NCBI GenBank assembly: GCA_004017275.1
Contig: SAKE01000020.1
Location: 43,685-107,684, forward strand
Source: Mesorhizobium sp.
Lineage (GTDB): Bacteria > Pseudomonadota > Alphaproteobacteria > Rhizobiales > Rhizobiaceae
DNA length: 64,000 bases
Direction: 5' to 3'
Translations under genes and position numbers: made by a program
The notes under the pieces: model-generated
What the model was told of the DNA's origin: nothing
Seen by the model: only the letters and a program-made list of their open reading frames with translations
Database searches by the model: none
Shown here: one piece after another, positions 51,805 to 60,373 of the stretch
How positions within the stretch are numbered: the first letter of the stretch is position 1
Layout of the letters: each line of letters starts with the position of its first letter

Positions 51805-52497
51805 CTACGCCGCGCGCTTGGGCTCCACCGCGAACGGGCTGAGCCCGAGCCAGGTCTGCATCTTCCTGCCGATGGCCTGGTCGCCGGTCAGGGCAACCTT
51901 CGCGCCGGCCTTCTCGACGGTCAGCAATCCCATCCAGATCGCCGTCATCGTGTGCAGGTCGGTCGAGACGTAGAGGTCGACGTCGAAGCCCGGATCGTAC
52001 CAGCACAGATCGACCTCGCCGTGCTTCTCGACGATCAGCCACCACGAGCGTTTGGATGCCGGCAGGTCCTGATACAGGAATTGTATCACCGTGCGCCCCT
52101 CGGGCAGCGGCGATGGGTTCAAATTGCGCCGCATGTCCCACATCAGCAAGGACGGATCGAGGTTCTTGAGCGACAGCCGGGACTCGACCCATTTCTGTCC
52201 CCAAAAACCCATTGCCTCGACGACCGGGCGCAAGTCCCGGCCGGCCTCCGTCAGCCGATATTCGAATATCCCTTTTTCGCCCGGCACTTCCTTGCGCTCG
52301 ACGATGCCGGCTAGTTCAAGTTCCTTAAGCCGTTGCGACAGAAGGGTCGGCGACATTTTGGGGACGCCGCGGCGCAGGTCGTTGAAGCGGGTCGAACCCG
52401 CCACCAATTCGCGCATCAGCACCATCGTCCAGCGGGTGCACAGCACCTCGGCGGCCATCGATAGCGGGCAGAACTGTTTGTATCCGTGCTGGGTCAT
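51805..52497 (-). CDS. HxlR family regulator with C-terminal SCP2-like domain
   Basis: A 230-aa protein. N-terminal HTH: CPLSMAAEVLCTRWTMVLMR with the N-terminal Cys, then SPTLLSQRLKELELAGIVER. The C-terminal part (about residues 130-225) is outside the HxlR core and resembles an SCP2/sterol-binding-like fold (LVEKHGEVDLCWYDPGFDV-like). Divergent from the DUF1330 gene with a triple CAGTAC site between. Ligand may be small and hydrophobic, but this is inferred. Confidence 0.85.
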   Translation of the reverse strand: MTQHGYKQFCPLSMAAEVLCTRWTMVLMRELVAGSTRFNDLRRGVPKMSPTLLSQRLKELELAGIVERKEVPGEKGIFEYRLTEAGRDLRPVVEAMGFWGQKWVESRLSLKNLDPSLLMWDMRRNLNPSPLPEGRTVIQFLYQDLPASKRSWWLIVEKHGEVDLCWYDPGFDVDLYVSTDLHTMTAIWMGLLTVEKAGAKVALTGDQAIGRKMQTWLGLSPFAVEPKRAA

Positions 52498-52554
52498 GAT
52501 CTGTGTCCTCCCTCGAAGCTGGGCCGAACATTAGGCCTTCATGAATGAAGCGGC

Positions 52555-52582
52555 CAGTACGGAAACTGTACTGCCCCAGTAC
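52555..52582. promoter_or_regulatory. HxlR operator candidate
   Basis: CAGTAC-N7-GTACTG is a perfect inverted repeat (52555-52573), and a third CAGTAC starts at 52577, 22 bp after the first. It is in the divergent region between the HxlR gene and the DUF1330 gene. HxlR proteins often bind GTAC-rich palindromes. Confidence 0.7.
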
Positions 52583-52670
52583 AGATCGCGGACTGGTTGG
52601 CGAGCGACCTGCCATGCGAGCCCTTGGCCGTTGCACGGGATACCCTGTGCACAGCAAACAGGAGACAACC

Positions 52671-52997
52671 ATGACCGCTTACGTTATCGCAGACATCAAG
52701 ATAAACGACCCGCAGTGGGTGCCGGCCTACGCTGCCTCGGTGCACGAGCTCGTCCACAAGCATGGCGGCAGATACCTGTCGCGCAGCGGCAATGTGAAGA
52801 CGCTTGAAGGCAAGCCGCTCGACACCACGCTGATCGCCCTGATGGCGTTCCCGTCGGAAGCGGCGGCCCGCGCCTTCACCAACGATCCGGCCTATGCGCC
52901 CTTCGTTTCGGCCCGTCAGGGCGGCAGCGACAGCCGTTTCCAGGTGATCGACAACACCGATCTGGCCGGAACGATCCCGTATCTGCCGAAGGGATGA
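52671..52997 (+). CDS. DUF1330 family protein
   Basis: A 108-aa small alpha/beta protein of the DUF1330 dimeric ferredoxin-like type: TAYVIADIKINDPQWVPAYA at the start and MAFPSEAAARAFTNDPAYAP in the middle. Its function is unknown. ATG 52671 with AGGAGACAACC upstream. Likely regulated by the divergent HxlR protein. Confidence 0.88.
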   Translation: MTAYVIADIKINDPQWVPAYAASVHELVHKHGGRYLSRSGNVKTLEGKPLDTTLIALMAFPSEAAARAFTNDPAYAPFVSARQGGSDSRFQVIDNTDLAGTIPYLPKG

Positions 52998-53118
52998 TCC
53001 TTCCCGGTAGTCGTCACATCGTTTTCGGGATCTCCAAGCAACAATAGCCACAGCGCTTGCCTGCCGGGCCTCCGTATTTCCGGCGGCCGGCCGGCTGTGC
53101 TTTTTCAAGAAGAGTGGA

Positions 53119-53649
53119 ATGGATATGACATCAAACTTTCGCAGCGGACTTCTCATCGCGGCGGCCATGCTGGCTGTCTGCACCAGCTTCGCACAGGCGC
53201 ATCAGGAAACGCCTGCCTCCGGCCCCAACCCGCTGGCCGACAAGGTGCGGGTTGCCAATAGCCGGTTTCTCGACGTCAAGGCGGCGGTATCAGAGGGCTA
53301 TTCGCCCATTCCCTGCGCCAGCGGCATCACCGGCGGCGCCATGGGCATCCACTATGTCAACGGCCAGTATCTCAAGGACGACAAGATCGACATCGCCCAT
53401 CCCGAAGCCGTGATGTACGAGCCGATGGCCGATGGCACGCTGAAGCTGGTGGCGGTCGAATACATCGCCTCGAAAGGGCCGGCATCATTGGACGGCCAGC
53501 TGTTCAACTTCAACAGCGCCCCCAACCGCTACGGCCTGGGCGAGTTCTACGAACTGCATGTCTGGGCCTGGAAGGGCAACCCGACCGGCACGTTCGCCGA
53601 CATGAACCCGAAAGTGTCGTGTGAGCACGCAATGGCGCCGAGCCAGTAA
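53119..53649 (+). CDS. Exported protein of unknown function
   Basis: A 176-aa protein with a signal peptide (LLIAAAMLAVCTSFAQAHQE, cut near AQA-HQ). The body has two Cys that may pair (YSPIPCASGITGGAMGIHYV and KVSCEHAM), a possible disulfide. No family recognised. It is plausibly periplasmic. The first ATG is 53119, a second in-frame 53125. It ends before a strong bidirectional hairpin. Confidence 0.75.
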   Translation: MDMTSNFRSGLLIAAAMLAVCTSFAQAHQETPASGPNPLADKVRVANSRFLDVKAAVSEGYSPIPCASGITGGAMGIHYVNGQYLKDDKIDIAHPEAVMYEPMADGTLKLVAVEYIASKGPASLDGQLFNFNSAPNRYGLGEFYELHVWAWKGNPTGTFADMNPKVSCEHAMAPSQ

Positions 53650-53656
53650 GCAATGA

Positions 53657-53684
53657 GGCCAGGCGGCATTGACGCCGCCTGGCC
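53657..53684. terminator. Bidirectional hairpin between convergent genes
   Basis: GGCCAGGCGGC-ATTGAC-GCCGCCTGGCC, a perfect 11-bp stem. It lies between the exported protein (plus) and the SnoaL-like gene (minus). No T-run; may still end transcripts or block antisense. Confidence 0.6.
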
Positions 53685-53710
53685 CGAAACGATCGTTTTG
53701 CCTGACCGCC

Positions 53711-54160
53711 TCAGGCGGTCTTGATCAGGCCGAGCTGGGTGAGGGCGGCAACGCCGTCATCGAGGCCGATCTCCTCGACGATCCGGCCGCCAACCACCTT
53801 CAGCACGGTGGTGCCGGTGAAGCGCATGGTGCGCCCGGTGGCGGCGGGCAGCGAGCCGACGAGGAAATCGCTGAAGGCCGGGCCTGTATGCGTGCCGCCG
53901 CCCTCCCACTGGCCGACGACATAGTCGCCCTCGGCAATCAGGTCGGCGGTGGCCCAGAAGTTGAGGTCCGGGAAGGCGGCGCGAAAGCCGGTCATGAAGG
54001 CCTTGATGTCGTCGCGGCCGCGGCGCGGCTCGTGCAGCGAGTATCTCAACAGCATCTCGGGTGCTGCGATGTCGTCGACGACGGACAGGTCGCAGGTTTC
54101 ACCCCAGAAGTCGGTGAACCATCTGACGACGACGGCCTTGTTGTCTTCTTGCTTGGTCAT
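53711..54160 (-). CDS. SnoaL-like ester cyclase / NTF2-fold protein
   Basis: A 149-aa protein of the SnoaL/NTF2 fold. VVRWFTDFWGETCDLSVVDD then GRDDIKAFMTGFRAAFPDLN match SnoaL-like polyketide cyclases. It most likely acts on small organic substrates; a role cannot be assigned. A short stem (GACCGCC-TCA-GGCGGTC, 53704-53720) overlaps the stop codon. Confidence 0.85.
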   Translation of the reverse strand: MTKQEDNKAVVVRWFTDFWGETCDLSVVDDIAAPEMLLRYSLHEPRRGRDDIKAFMTGFRAAFPDLNFWATADLIAEGDYVVGQWEGGGTHTGPAFSDFLVGSLPAATGRTMRFTGTTVLKVVGGRIVEEIGLDDGVAALTQLGLIKTA

Positions 54161-54360
54161 TGGGAATCCTCTTTATCTCTGCAGCGCGATCGTCGGATTG
54201 GCCGACGACCTGGAGCATGACTAGGACGATCCGGCAGACGCAAAACTCCGGTTCTTGCCGGCCAATCGAAAGGCGGGCGGTGGCAGGTGAGGAGCCAACG
54301 AAACGGCCCACCTCAGCCAAGTAACGCTTTCTTCTCTGGTTTTGCCGCAGATTGCCCGCA

Positions 54361-56478
54361 ATGGGGCAGGCGAAACAGACGATGGCGCGTCAGGACACGA
54401 AAAGTCGCAGTGGAGAGTTCTGGGCGCTGGCGCTCAAGCGCGCTCATCTGGGCGTCTGGGATTGGGATATTGCAAACGGCAGCTGCTTTTATTCGCCGAC
54501 ATGGTGGCGCATGCTTGGCTATGAGGAGGGTGAGCTTGCCGATACGGCCGATCTCTGGCTGCATCTGACACATCCCGACGACCGCGACCAGGCGCTGGCC
54601 AGTGGCGATGCCCACATTGCCGGCCTCACTCCGTCGATCGAGACCGAACTGAGGCTGAAGCACAAGCAAGGCCACTGGGTGTGGGTGCTCGATCGCGGCG
54701 GCATCGTCGAGCGCGACGCAATGGGAAAGCCGCTCAGGTTGATGGGCGTGCAGACCGATATCACCAAGCAAAAGGCCGCTGAAGCCGAGCTCGAACAGGT
54801 CAATGTACGCTTCCGCCTGGCGCTCGCCGCCAGCGGCACCGGCATCTGGCACTACGACATCGCCACCAACAAGAGCTATTGGGACGCCCGCACCAGGGAC
54901 ATATTCGGCGTCGTCGCCGACACCGACGAGGTGACCGCCGACCTCTGGCATACTTTCCTGCATCCCGACGACCGGGAAACCACCGAGCAGGCGCATTTGC
55001 CGGCACCCGGATCGGACGCGGTTACCGCCTCGCAGTACCGCATCATCAAGCGCGACGGCGTCATCCGCCACGTCGAATCGCTGGTGCGCTTCATCGCCGC
55101 CGCTGGTGCCGCCGGCCAGATCCTTGGCACGGTGCGCGACATCACCGAGGACAAGCTGCGCGAGCAGGAGCTCGCCTATGCCGCCCGCCACGACGCGCTG
55201 ACGGGCTTGTGGAACCGCTCCGCCTTCGACCGGCTGCTCGCCGACCATATCGCTGCGGGTGCGCCGCTGGCGGTGTTCTATGTCGATCTCGACTACTTCA
55301 AGGCGCTCAACGACTTTGCCGGCCACGCCGCCGGCGACCTGGCGCTGAAAAGCGTTGCCGCCGGCATTCGCGGCTGCCTGCCGCCGGCAGCACATGCGGC
55401 GCGGCTGGGCGGCGACGAATTCGCGCTGCTGGTGCCGCATTGCGATGCCGCACAGGCCGAACGGATCGCCGCTGCGGTGCTCGGTGCGGTGCGCGAGGCC
55501 GATCTCGGCGTGGCCGCGTCGACCCGCAAGCTGGCGGCCTCGATCGGCATCGCATTCGTCGACGACGCCAGCACCACGGTCGCCGACGCGCTGGCCTGCG
55601 CCGACGATGCTTGCTACGCGGCCAAGGCTGCCGGACGCAACCGTTTCGCGGTGTTCTCCGCGGCAGCGGAAGCGGGTTCGGGCGGGCTCAATGCCGCGCG
55701 TGTCGCCGCCGACACGGTCGATGCCATGGAAGACGGACGGCTGAAACTGTTCGGCCAGGAAATCCACCTGCTGGGCAAGCCATGGCAGGAAAGCCGCCAT
55801 GTTGAGGTGCTGGCCCGGATCGTCGCGCGCAATGGCCGGCTGGTGCCGCCCGGAGAATTCATTCCGGTGGCCGAGCGATTTGGCATCGCGTCCAGGCTCG
55901 ACCGCTGGATCATCAGCACCGCGCTGTCGCGGCATGGTGCCGCCTTGCGATCGGGCGCGCTGACGCTCGGCTTCAACCTGTCGGCGCAGACGCTGAGCGA
56001 TCCGCAGCTGTGGGACTTCGTCGACAGTGTCATCGAAGAAACCGGGGCGCCGCATTCGGGCATCGGTTTCGAGATCACCGAGACCGCCGCGGTCACTAAT
56101 TTCGACGCCGCAGAACAATTCGTGCGCAAGGCGCGCGAGCGGCACTGCCTGGTCAGCCTCGACGATTTCGGCGCCGGCATGAGTTCGTTCGAATATCTCA
56201 GGCGCTTCCCCGTCGATACGATCAAGATCGACGGTTCCTTCATCGAGCACATCACGCAAAGCCGCTTCGATCGCGAGATCGTGCTGGCCATCACCAGCAT
56301 CGCCCGCAGCCTCGGCTGCGACGTGGTCGGTGAGAAGATCGAACGGCAGGACACGCTGGCGATGCTGAGCGACATGGGCGTCGCCTTCGGCCAGGGTTTT
56401 TTGCTGCACCGGCCGGAGCCGCTGGAGCAGATTGTCGTGCGCGCAAGCGAGCTGGTGGCGGCCCGCAAGGCATCGTGA
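54361..56478 (+). CDS. PAS-PAS-GGDEF-EAL cyclic-di-GMP signalling protein
   Basis: A 705-aa soluble protein with no membrane segment. PAS 1 (about residues 15-140: HLGVWDWDIANGSCFYSPTW), PAS 2 (about 145-260: GTGIWHYDIATNKSYWDART), then GGDEF (ARLGGDEFALL near residue 350, active-site motif intact) and EAL. The EAL signature reads VEVL, but the metal-binding residues are all present: FNLSAQ, FEITET, LDDFGAG, IKIDGS and GEKIE. No RxxD inhibitory site is visible before GGDEF. Both activities could be real. The start is ATG 54361, alternatively 54382 or TTG 54352. Confidence 0.88.
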   Translation: MGQAKQTMARQDTKSRSGEFWALALKRAHLGVWDWDIANGSCFYSPTWWRMLGYEEGELADTADLWLHLTHPDDRDQALASGDAHIAGLTPSIETELRLKHKQGHWVWVLDRGGIVERDAMGKPLRLMGVQTDITKQKAAEAELEQVNVRFRLALAASGTGIWHYDIATNKSYWDARTRDIFGVVADTDEVTADLWHTFLHPDDRETTEQAHLPAPGSDAVTASQYRIIKRDGVIRHVESLVRFIAAAGAAGQILGTVRDITEDKLREQELAYAARHDALTGLWNRSAFDRLLADHIAAGAPLAVFYVDLDYFKALNDFAGHAAGDLALKSVAAGIRGCLPPAAHAARLGGDEFALLVPHCDAAQAERIAAAVLGAVREADLGVAASTRKLAASIGIAFVDDASTTVADALACADDACYAAKAAGRNRFAVFSAAAEAGSGGLNAARVAADTVDAMEDGRLKLFGQEIHLLGKPWQESRHVEVLARIVARNGRLVPPGEFIPVAERFGIASRLDRWIISTALSRHGAALRSGALTLGFNLSAQTLSDPQLWDFVDSVIEETGAPHSGIGFEITETAAVTNFDAAEQFVRKARERHCLVSLDDFGAGMSSFEYLRRFPVDTIKIDGSFIEHITQSRFDREIVLAITSIARSLGCDVVGEKIERQDTLAMLSDMGVAFGQGFLLHRPEPLEQIVVRASELVAARKAS

Positions 56479-56491
56479 TCCCCGGTGTATC

Positions 56492-56524
56492 GAGATTCAG
56501 GCCGGTCCAGCCGGCCTGAATCTC
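56492..56524. terminator. Strong hairpin after the GGDEF-EAL gene
   Basis: A 14-bp perfect stem beginning GAGATTCAGGCCGG with a 5-nt loop, and CCGGCCTGAATCTC. It lies between the GGDEF-EAL gene and the small minus-strand gene, so it may terminate both. There is no T-tract. Confidence 0.6.
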
Positions 56525-56532
56525 AACAAAAT

Positions 56533-56739
56533 TTAGCCGGTTCGCCGCGCCGTCGATTGCGGAAACTCCAGCACCCCAGCCTCGGGTCGCCTGTGTTGTG
56601 CCTCCGCCACCGTTTCGATCAACAGATCGAGGGCGTCACAGGCCGTGCGGCTCGTCTCGTCATTGCCCTGCAGATAGTGATAGGCGCGTTCGAGGTGGAT
56701 GCGGGCGGCTGAAAAATCGCTGGTCAATGGTCTCTCCAT
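56533..56739 (-). CDS. Hypothetical small protein (68 aa)
   Basis: A 68-aa helical protein: DFSAARIHLERAYHYLQGND then DALDLLIETVAEAQH. The helical, Glu/Arg-rich pattern suggests a folded or coiled helical pair. No known domain recognised. Conserved short proteins of this type occur in Rhizobiales (from memory). Start ATG 56739. Confidence 0.55.
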   Translation of the reverse strand: MERPLTSDFSAARIHLERAYHYLQGNDETSRTACDALDLLIETVAEAQHRRPEAGVLEFPQSTARRTG

Positions 56740-56944
56740 GATCCCGCCCTAACGTGTATCTTGCCGGGCCTGGCGGAACGCGGGGTAAATATCCACATGC
56801 GGCTTTTATTCAAATGCCGGCGAAAGTTCGCAAGGAAGAGACCGTGGGACGCTGCGGCCGCACTGTCAGGAGGGACGCTTTCAACTCTTTGCCGTGCCTT
56901 GCCGCACAGCTACACTGCGACTTCCCCTGTCCGAGGTGACATCG

Positions 56945-57670
56945 ATGATCGTTCAGGCCTGCATCAATGGCGCGCGTCCGTGCGATTTCCACCCCGCGCT
57001 GCCGCTGACTGCGCAGACAATGGCCAGCGATGCGGCGGCCTGTGTCGCCGCGGGTGCCGCCGAACTGCACATCCATCCCCGCGGCGTTGACGGGTACGAA
57101 AGCCTGGCAGCCGTCAATGCCACCGTGCTGGCGGTGCGCCAGGCCTGTCCGGGCACGCTTATAGGCGTGTCGACGGGCGCCTGGATCGAGAACGATGTCG
57201 AGCGGACCCGTGCGGCGATCGCCGGCTGGCGGGAGCTGCCCGACTATGCCTCGGTCAATCTGTCGGAGGCCGACGCGCCCGCCGTGATGGAACTGTTGCG
57301 CCAGCGCGGTGTCGGCATCGAGGCGGGGCTTGCCACCGTTGCCGATGCCGAGCGCTTCGTGGCGCTTCCCGACCACAACCAGGTGCTGCGCATCCTGATC
57401 GAGATCGATATACAGGACCTGTCCGCGGCACTCGACGAGGCGCACGGCATCGCCGCTGTGCTCGAGCGCGCCGGAGTGCGGCGGCCGATCCTGCTGCATG
57501 GCGTCGATGTCACGGTCTGGCCCTTCGTCGCGGTTGCGCATCAAAAACGCTGGTCGACGCGGGTTGGGCTGGAAGACGGCAAGACGCTCGCCGACGGGAG
57601 GACAGCGAAGGACAATGCGGAAATCGTGGCTGCGGCCGTGGCTATTTTTCGCGGCGCGCCTGCGAGCTGA
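56945..57670 (+). CDS. BKACE (3-keto-5-aminohexanoate cleavage, DUF849)-like protein
   Basis: A 241-aa TIM-barrel protein. The metal motif HIHPRG near residue 39 is the BKACE signature, followed by VSTGAWIEND and DYASVNLSEADAPAVMELL. Family members cleave beta-keto acids with acetyl-CoA; the substrate varies and cannot be read here. Length is a bit shorter than typical (about 270). Start ATG 56945 with GAGGTGA upstream. An in-frame open stretch continues after the stop (57671-57772). Confidence 0.82.
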   Translation: MIVQACINGARPCDFHPALPLTAQTMASDAAACVAAGAAELHIHPRGVDGYESLAAVNATVLAVRQACPGTLIGVSTGAWIENDVERTRAAIAGWRELPDYASVNLSEADAPAVMELLRQRGVGIEAGLATVADAERFVALPDHNQVLRILIEIDIQDLSAALDEAHGIAAVLERAGVRRPILLHGVDVTVWPFVAVAHQKRWSTRVGLEDGKTLADGRTAKDNAEIVAAAVAIFRGAPAS

Positions 57671-57901
57671 ACGGCGCCTCAGGTCTGTCCCCAGGCCGAG
57701 GTGCGGGAAACACACACCTACGCCTCGATCGTCAATGTGAAGCCCGACGCCTTGCTGCCTGTCGATCCCTGAGTTCGCAGTGGCGCATTCGCGTTTTTCT
57801 GCACCTTGGTTCAGCCTTTCTGGTTCGAACTGGCTGATGAAACCGGCTATACCTCCGCTGCAATCACCAAGGCTTGCCCGCCAACCGAGAAGGAAAATCC
57901 G

Positions 57902-58606
57902 ATGAGTTCAGAAAAAGTAGCTGTGGTCGTGGCCGGCGGCAGCGGCATGGGGGCGACGGCGGCCAAGCGGCTGGCGGCGGACGGCTTCAAGGTTGCCATC
58001 CTCTCTTCCTCCGGCAAGGGCGAGGCGCTGGCCAAGGAGCTTGGCGGGCTCGGCGTCACCGGCTCCAATCAATCCAACGACGATTTGCAGCGCCTCGCCG
58101 ACCTGACGCTCGAGCGCTTTGGCCGCATCGACGTGCTGGTCAACAGCGGCGGCCACGGGCCGCGCGCGCCGATCCTGGAGATCACGGACGAGCAGTGGCA
58201 CACCGGCATGGACGTCTATCTCCTGAACGTCATCCGGCCGGTGCGCATCGTGGCGCCGCAGATGGTCAAGCAGAAGGGCGGCACCATCATCAACATCTCG
58301 ACGGCCTGGGTGGTCGAGCCGAGCCCGATGTTCCCGACTTCCGCCGTGTTCCGCGCCGGGCTCGCCGCCTACACCAAGATCTTCGCCAACACCTATGCAG
58401 CGGACAATGTGCGCATGAACAACGTGCTGCCAGGCTGGATCGACAGCCTGCCGGCCACCGAGGAGCGCCGCGACAGCGTGCCGATGCAGCGCTACGGCAC
58501 GTCAGAAGAGATCGCCGCGACCATCGCCTTCCTGGCGTCCGAAGGCGCAGGCTACATCACCGGCCAGAACATCCGTGTCGACGGCGGCATCATCCGCGCT
58601 ATCTGA
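57902..58606 (+). CDS. Short-chain dehydrogenase/reductase
   Basis: A 234-aa SDR. The cofactor motif is unusual: VVVAGGSGMGATAAKRLAAD, that is GGSGMG rather than TGxxxGIG. Ser is in NISTAWVVEP; the Tyr of the usual YxxxK position reads SAVFRAGLAAYTKIFA, so the catalytic Tyr is replaced by Phe or shifted (the remaining Lys is in AAYTKIF). Activity may differ from a classical SDR. ATG 57902 with AAGGAAAATCCG upstream. It is followed by the Gfo/Idh gene after 48 bp. Confidence 0.85.
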   Translation: MSSEKVAVVVAGGSGMGATAAKRLAADGFKVAILSSSGKGEALAKELGGLGVTGSNQSNDDLQRLADLTLERFGRIDVLVNSGGHGPRAPILEITDEQWHTGMDVYLLNVIRPVRIVAPQMVKQKGGTIINISTAWVVEPSPMFPTSAVFRAGLAAYTKIFANTYAADNVRMNNVLPGWIDSLPATEERRDSVPMQRYGTSEEIAATIAFLASEGAGYITGQNIRVDGGIIRAI

Positions 58607-58654
58607 GGCGTTGACCGGGAGGGGGATTCCGGCATCTCACCCTAGGAGCAAAGA

Positions 58655-59713
58655 ATGCGGCTTTTGATACTCGGCACCGGCTGGATGGCGCAGGAACATG
58701 CCCGTCGCTTCAGCGCCATCGAGGGCGTCGACATCGTCGGCGCCGTCGATGTCGATCCGGCGCGCGTCGGCGAATTCGCCGACAGCTTCAACATTCCCCA
58801 CCGCTTCACCGCGCTGGAGGAAGCGCTGACATGGGGTGAGTTCGACGCGGTGGCCAATGTCACCCCGGACCGCATCCACCACCCGACCACAATGGCGCTG
58901 ATCGCAGCCGGCAAGCCGGTGCTGTGCGAAAAGCCGCTGGCGGAAGATTTCGGCAAGGCGACCGAGATGGCTGATGCCGCCGAAGCCGCGGGCATCATCA
59001 ACATGGTGAACCTCACCTATCGCAATGTCGCGGCACTGCAAAAGGCCCGCCAGATGGTGCAGGCGGGCGAAATCGGCACGGTCAGGCACGTCGAGGCGTC
59101 CTACCTGCAAAGCTGGCTGGTGTCGAAATTCTGGGGCGACTGGCGCACCGATCCGAAGTGGCTGTGGCGCCTTTCGCGCGGCCACGGCTCGAATGGCGTG
59201 CTCGGCGATGTCGGCATCCACATCCTCGATTTCGCCAGCTACGGCGCCGCGCTCGACATCGACCATGTCTTCTGCCGGCTGCGCACCTTCGACAAGGCGC
59301 CTGGCAACCGCATCGGCGACTATGGGCTCGACGCCAATGACAGCTTCGCCATGACACTGGATTTTTCCAATGGCGCCTTCGGCGTGGTGCATGCCAGCCG
59401 CTGGGCATCAGGCCATCTCAACGAACTACGCCTGCGCATCTATGGCGACAAGGGCGGCGTCGAGGTGGTGCACAATCTCGATGGCTCGGCGCTCAGGGCA
59501 TGCGTGGGGGAGAATGTCGAGAACGCCATATGGGAAGAGCTCGACGCCGGCACGGTGCCGACCAACTACCAGCGTTTCGCCGATGCGGTGCGAACCGGCG
59601 TTCAAGCCGAACCGTCCTTCCGCCATGCGGCCGAATTGCAGAAGGTGCTGGATCTGGCTGTCCTCTCGGACGAGAAGCGGGCGGAGCTGAGGGCGAGTGC
59701 CGAGACGCGGTGA
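58655..59713 (+). CDS. Gfo/Idh/MocA family oxidoreductase
   Basis: A 352-aa oxidoreductase. LILGTGWMAQEHARRFSAIE opens the Rossmann fold, and CEKPLAEDFGKATEMADAAE contains the conserved EKP. LGDVGIHILDFASYG carries the catalytic-site residues. It is homologous to the locus-2 enzyme. A strong ribosome site (AGGAG) lies 5 nt before the ATG. Probably cotranscribed with the SDR. Confidence 0.9.
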   Translation: MRLLILGTGWMAQEHARRFSAIEGVDIVGAVDVDPARVGEFADSFNIPHRFTALEEALTWGEFDAVANVTPDRIHHPTTMALIAAGKPVLCEKPLAEDFGKATEMADAAEAAGIINMVNLTYRNVAALQKARQMVQAGEIGTVRHVEASYLQSWLVSKFWGDWRTDPKWLWRLSRGHGSNGVLGDVGIHILDFASYGAALDIDHVFCRLRTFDKAPGNRIGDYGLDANDSFAMTLDFSNGAFGVVHASRWASGHLNELRLRIYGDKGGVEVVHNLDGSALRACVGENVENAIWEELDAGTVPTNYQRFADAVRTGVQAEPSFRHAAELQKVLDLAVLSDEKRAELRASAETR

Positions 59714-59788
59714 GGGCAGCTTCAAGATCCGGTCGCTGGCAAGGTTCGCGTCCTCGTTTGGGAAGAAGCAAAGCGTGACCCACTGCCG

Positions 59789-60268
59789 TTAACGTCCTGC
59801 CCTCCTGATCAACTCGCGGCCGACGAGCTTCGGCATCTCGCTTCGCAGCACCAGCGCCGTGGTGACGGAGCCATAGCGTGCCACCGCATCGACGATGGTC
59901 TCAAGGTGGGCAGGCGAGGGAACGAGGACCTTCAGGATGAAGCAGTCCTCGCCAGTAAGCCGGTGCACCTCGGTGATCTCGGGCATTTCGGCGAACTGCT
60001 TCAGGCAGGGGCGGATGTGCTCATGCGTGGTACGCACCCGGATGATGGCCATCATGCCGAGGCCTAAGACCGTCGGATCGATCACCGCGGTGTAGCCGGC
60101 GATGACGCCGCGCTCTTCCAGCCGTTTCACCCGCTCGGAGGTCGCCGGCTGCGAGAGGCCGACCCGTCGGCCAAGCTCGGACATGCCGATGCGGCCGTTC
60201 TCCTGCAAGGCTTCGACGATGGCAATGTCGGTCGGATCGAGCGGCGGGCGCCCATCACTATGTTTCAT
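59789..60268 (-). CDS. Lrp/AsnC family transcriptional regulator
   Basis: A 159-aa protein. HTH: MSELGRRVGLSQPATSERVK, preceded by LDPTDIAIVEALQENGRIG. The RAM domain follows (MAIIRVRTTHEHIRPCLKQF and the tail DCFILKVLVPSPAHLETIVD). ATG 60268 (MKHSDGRPPLD); a longer frame to 60316 is not supported. Divergent from the hydrolase gene with an inverted repeat between. The effector is probably an amino acid. Confidence 0.92.
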   Translation of the reverse strand: MKHSDGRPPLDPTDIAIVEALQENGRIGMSELGRRVGLSQPATSERVKRLEERGVIAGYTAVIDPTVLGLGMMAIIRVRTTHEHIRPCLKQFAEMPEITEVHRLTGEDCFILKVLVPSPAHLETIVDAVARYGSVTTALVLRSEMPKLVGRELIRRAGR

Positions 60269-60279
60269 CACTTTGAATC

Positions 60280-60307
60280 CATCGGAAATGCGGCGAGTTC
60301 TCCGATG
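60280..60307. promoter_or_regulatory. Inverted repeat between Lrp and hydrolase genes
   Basis: CATCGGA-N14-TCCGATG, a perfect 7-bp inverted repeat in the 105-bp divergent region; candidate site for the Lrp regulator. Confidence 0.45.
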
Positions 60308-60373
60308 ATTTACCATTTTCTGCTGAACCGCAAGGCGGCACTATGCGCCTTCGATCGATAGGAGCAAGGCGAT

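Noticed and set aside
54313..56409. 698-codon minus-strand open frame
   Set aside because: Antisense shadow of the PAS-GGDEF-EAL gene.
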